From Solobacterium sp. (lineage in GTDB: Bacteria > Bacillota_I > Bacilli_A > Erysipelotrichales > Erysipelotrichaceae): 7,452 nucleotides of DNA. Below, piece by piece: positions 5,563 to 7,452 of this stretch. A program made the position numbers and the translations under genes. Location: the NCBI GenBank assembly GCA_016291725.1, contig JAEEYJ010000127.1, positions 1-7,452 on the forward strand. The letters run 5' to 3'. Every line of letters begins with the position of its first letter. Position 1 is the stretch's first letter. The notes below the pieces were generated by a model that was not told the DNA's origin, did not search any database, and saw only the letters and a program-made list of their open reading frames with translations.

Positions 5563-7041
5563 ATGACAGAAGAATTCAGACGTATATCACCGGAAGAAGC
5601 CGGCGTATCATCCCGCGCAATCCTGGACTACATCGATGCCCTGGAGCACGCAGACACGGAAATGCACAGCATCATGATCATGCGCCATGATGCAATCATT
5701 GCCGAAGGCTGGTGGCATCCCTATGCAAAGAGGTACCGCCATGCGCTCCAGAGCCACTCCAAGACCTATACAGCAGCGGCAGTAGGCATTGCCCTGCAGG
5801 AAGGACGGCTCGCACTGGACGAGCGCATCGCGGACATCTTTCCGGAACAGCTCCCGGAGAATCCTTCCGAATACCTGCTGCAGATGACCATCCACGATGT
5901 ACTGTGCATGGGCACAGGCATGGTGGATGACACCGCGAATACCGAACACTGGATCAAGGATTTCCTGGCCCATGACATTGTCTACCGGCCCGGTACCGCA
6001 TTCTTCTACAACAACGCCGGCTCCACCCTGCTCGCTGCCATCGTTGAAAAGAAAACAGGCATGAGCCTGCTGGACTACCTCACACCGCGCCTGTTCGACA
6101 GAATCGGCATCGACGCGGCCAATGTACGCTGCCTGCCCATGGCGGACGGCACATCGCTCGGCGCCGGCGGGATGTTCACCGCGACCGAGGACAATCTGCG
6201 GCTCATGAAGCTGTACAAGGACGGTGGGGTCTGGAACGGCGAACGGATCCTGCCGGAAGACTTCGTCAGACGCTCCACCACCAAGCAGAACGACAATGCC
6301 AGCGAAGCCCTGCACAATCCGGTCGCCGCTGACAACTTCGTCGGCTACGGCTACCAGATCTGGCTGTGCCGGCCGGAAGGCGTCTACCGGGCAGACGGTG
6401 CCTTCGGACAGTTCACCATCGTCTTCCCGCAGGAAGACATGATCATCTCCATCACAGAGACCGCCCTCGGTGCCCTGAACCAGCAGCGTACCCTGGACAT
6501 TACCTGGGACTTCCTGAAAGCTTTCCGGAAGACAGAAGAGGATCCCGAAGCGTACCGCAGCCTGCAGCGGAAGCTCGCTTCCCTCAGCCTGCCGCAGCCT
6601 GCCGTCCATCCGTACAGTCCGCTGCGGGACAGGATCAACGGACGCACCATCCGCATTGACAGAGGATTCATCACCCCGAAGAAAGGCTTCATCGGACTGC
6701 CGGCCGGCAGCGGACTGACTGCCGTACGCTTCGACTTCGGCGTCTACGGTGCCTGCATGACCTGCACCGAAGACGGTGGTGAGTATACCATCCCGGCATT
6801 GATGACCGGTGACCGGTACATCAGTATCCAGAACGAAGAGAAGGATGCCATGCAGGTGCTGGCAGCGGATGCCTGCTTTGAAGGAGACCATGTGCTTCTC
6901 GTTCATCTGCGCTGGTGCGAAGGATGCTTCGAATATACCTGGCGGTTTACCTTCGAAGGTGATCAGGTATACATTGAAGAGCTCTGGACCACCGCCTTCC
7001 CGGTGCCGGAGAGCGGGCCGGTGACCGGCATACTGCTGTAA
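5563..7041 (+). CDS. Class C beta-lactamase-fold serine hydrolase with extra C-terminal beta-rich domain
   Basis: This 492-residue protein belongs to the AmpC/esterase/NylB-like serine hydrolase family. The catalytic SxxK motif is SHSK with Ser64 and Lys67, the YxN motif is YNN with Tyr149 and Asn151, and the third motif region is GAFGQF around residues 279-284, preceded by GYGYQIW (261-267). There is no signal peptide, so unlike true beta-lactamases or DD-peptidases it should act in the cytoplasm, probably as an esterase, amidase or acyl-transfer enzyme on a small molecule. The hydrolase domain ends near residue 335. Residues from about 345 to 492 form an additional domain rich in beta-forming and aromatic residues and several cysteines, similar in position to the lipocalin-like tails of other family members. 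The start has AGGAGG (5553-5558) four bases upstream. The gene diverges from the importer operon and shares its cre-like operator. The substrate is unknown. Confidence 0.85.
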   Translation: MTEEFRRISPEEAGVSSRAILDYIDALEHADTEMHSIMIMRHDAIIAEGWWHPYAKRYRHALQSHSKTYTAAAVGIALQEGRLALDERIADIFPEQLPENPSEYLLQMTIHDVLCMGTGMVDDTANTEHWIKDFLAHDIVYRPGTAFFYNNAGSTLLAAIVEKKTGMSLLDYLTPRLFDRIGIDAANVRCLPMADGTSLGAGGMFTATEDNLRLMKLYKDGGVWNGERILPEDFVRRSTTKQNDNASEALHNPVAADNFVGYGYQIWLCRPEGVYRADGAFGQFTIVFPQEDMIISITETALGALNQQRTLDITWDFLKAFRKTEEDPEAYRSLQRKLASLSLPQPAVHPYSPLRDRINGRTIRIDRGFITPKKGFIGLPAGSGLTAVRFDFGVYGACMTCTEDGGEYTIPALMTGDRYISIQNEEKDAMQVLAADACFEGDHVLLVHLRWCEGCFEYTWRFTFEGDQVYIEELWTTAFPVPESGPVTGILL

Positions 7042-7048
7042 TACAGAA

Positions 7049-7073
7049 AAAAGAGGGTGAAGCACCCTCTTTT
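7049..7073. terminator. Bidirectional intrinsic terminator between convergent genes
   Basis: AAAAGAGGGTG (7049-7059) and CACCCTCTTTT (7063-7073) form a perfect 11-bp stem with a three-base loop, seven bases after the serine hydrolase stop codon. The right side ends in four Ts. On the minus strand the hairpin is followed by six Ts in a row, so it can also terminate the convergent gene that ends at 7096. Confidence 0.88.
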
Positions 7074-7095
7074 CATAATACTGATTCAGCCAGTA

Positions 7096-7452
7096 TTACT
7101 CGTACTGGTCCTCACGCCAGAAGTCGTTGGCGAAGAAGCCGGCCATATCCTTGGCCCATTCGATGGCTTTCTGCGCCTGGCGGGTCGTGGAGTCGCTGAG
7201 GGATTCCTTTTCCGCTTTCTCATCCGTTTCCTCCAGTTTCCTGTAGGTATTCTCCACAGCTTCGCTCTCTTCTGCCCACTTCGCCTCGATCAGCTTGATG
7301 GAGCCTTCCAGCGCTCTGTGGGTCATCGGCCAGTTGTACTCATAAGGCAGCTGGACGGTCTTGATGGCGAACCATGCCTTGGAAGGATCAAAGGCGTTCT
7401 GCTCATCATCCCAGTTGAAGTGGGATACCTGCGCCTGGCGGACCGGTGTCCA
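7096..7452 (-). CDS. Probable C69-family dipeptidase (PepD-like), C-terminal part truncated by window edge
   Basis: The minus-strand frame is open from the stop at 7096-7098 to the right edge, giving 118 C-terminal residues; an in-frame ATG at 7326 is internal, since the frame continues unbroken through 42 more codons. The segment FDPSKAWFAIKTV, followed by a region rich in Ala, Glu and Lys and predicted to be helical, resembles the end of C69/U34 dipeptidases, where an SAWWAFNRV-like stretch is followed by a long helical tail. Those enzymes cleave dipeptides with an N-terminal cysteine nucleophile, which would lie outside the window. The match is by remembered pattern only and over a poorly conserved region, so the family is tentative. 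The gene shares a terminator with the serine hydrolase and shows no visible functional link to the importer. Confidence 0.5.
   Translation of the reverse strand, partial: WTPVRQAQVSHFNWDDEQNAFDPSKAWFAIKTVQLPYEYNWPMTHRALEGSIKLIEAKWAEESEAVENTYRKLEETDEKAEKESLSDSTTRQAQKAIEWAKDMAGFFANDFWREDQYE

Noticed and set aside
5563..7041. Antibiotic-resistance beta-lactamase or DD-peptidase
   Set aside because: There is no signal peptide, and the overall pattern with an extra C-terminal domain fits the broad esterase-type members of this fold; nothing in the context suggests resistance.
5608..7065. Open minus-strand frame of 485 codons opposite the serine hydrolase
   Set aside because: The plus strand encodes the SxxK, YxN and GAFGQ motifs in order. 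The minus-strand frame begins inside the bidirectional terminator and has no recognisable features.

Overview
The window looks like a compact piece of the chromosome of a moderately GC-rich Bacillota (Firmicutes) bacterium, perhaps a gut commensal. The grounds are strong AGGAGG ribosome binding sites, sigma-A type promoters, a near-perfect CcpA/LacI-type catabolite operator, a Gram-positive style lipoprotein solute receptor, and a probable C69-family dipeptidase. Assignment to Erysipelotrichia-like bacteria is only a guess. I see no mobile element, CRISPR array, phage gene, tRNA or rRNA, and no gene-free stretch longer than about 110 bases.

Layout from left to right. (1) The 3' end of a GH13 sucrose-phosphorylase-like enzyme on the plus strand (1-462). 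(2) A terminator hairpin that overlaps its stop codon and abuts the stop codon of the convergent next gene. (3) A minus-strand alpha/beta hydrolase of the BAAT/acyl-CoA thioesterase type (475-1398) with its own candidate promoter. (4) A minus-strand three-gene ABC importer operon read from 5456 to 1485: lipoprotein receptor, fused two-domain permease, ATPase. It ends in an intrinsic terminator at 1441-1469. (5) A 106-base divergent control region (5457-5562) with a strong promoter and a cre-like operator. (6) A plus-strand class-C beta-lactamase-fold serine hydrolase (5563-7041). (7) A bidirectional terminator (7049-7073). (8) The 3' end of a minus-strand gene, probably a C69 dipeptidase, running off the right edge.

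The importer would usually be labelled an iron(III) or spermidine/putrescine transporter. Its receptor instead carries the His-Asp and downstream Glu arrangement of AfuA, the hexose-phosphate receptor, and has no adjacent tyrosine pair of the kind that binds iron in FbpA. Together with a sugar phosphorylase next door and a catabolite-type operator over the importer promoter, the best reading is a carbohydrate locus: uptake of a phosphorylated sugar or related organophosphate, phosphorolysis of a glucoside, and two cytoplasmic ester/thioester hydrolases of unknown substrate. The cooperation between these genes is inferred from position and shared control, not shown by the sequence.
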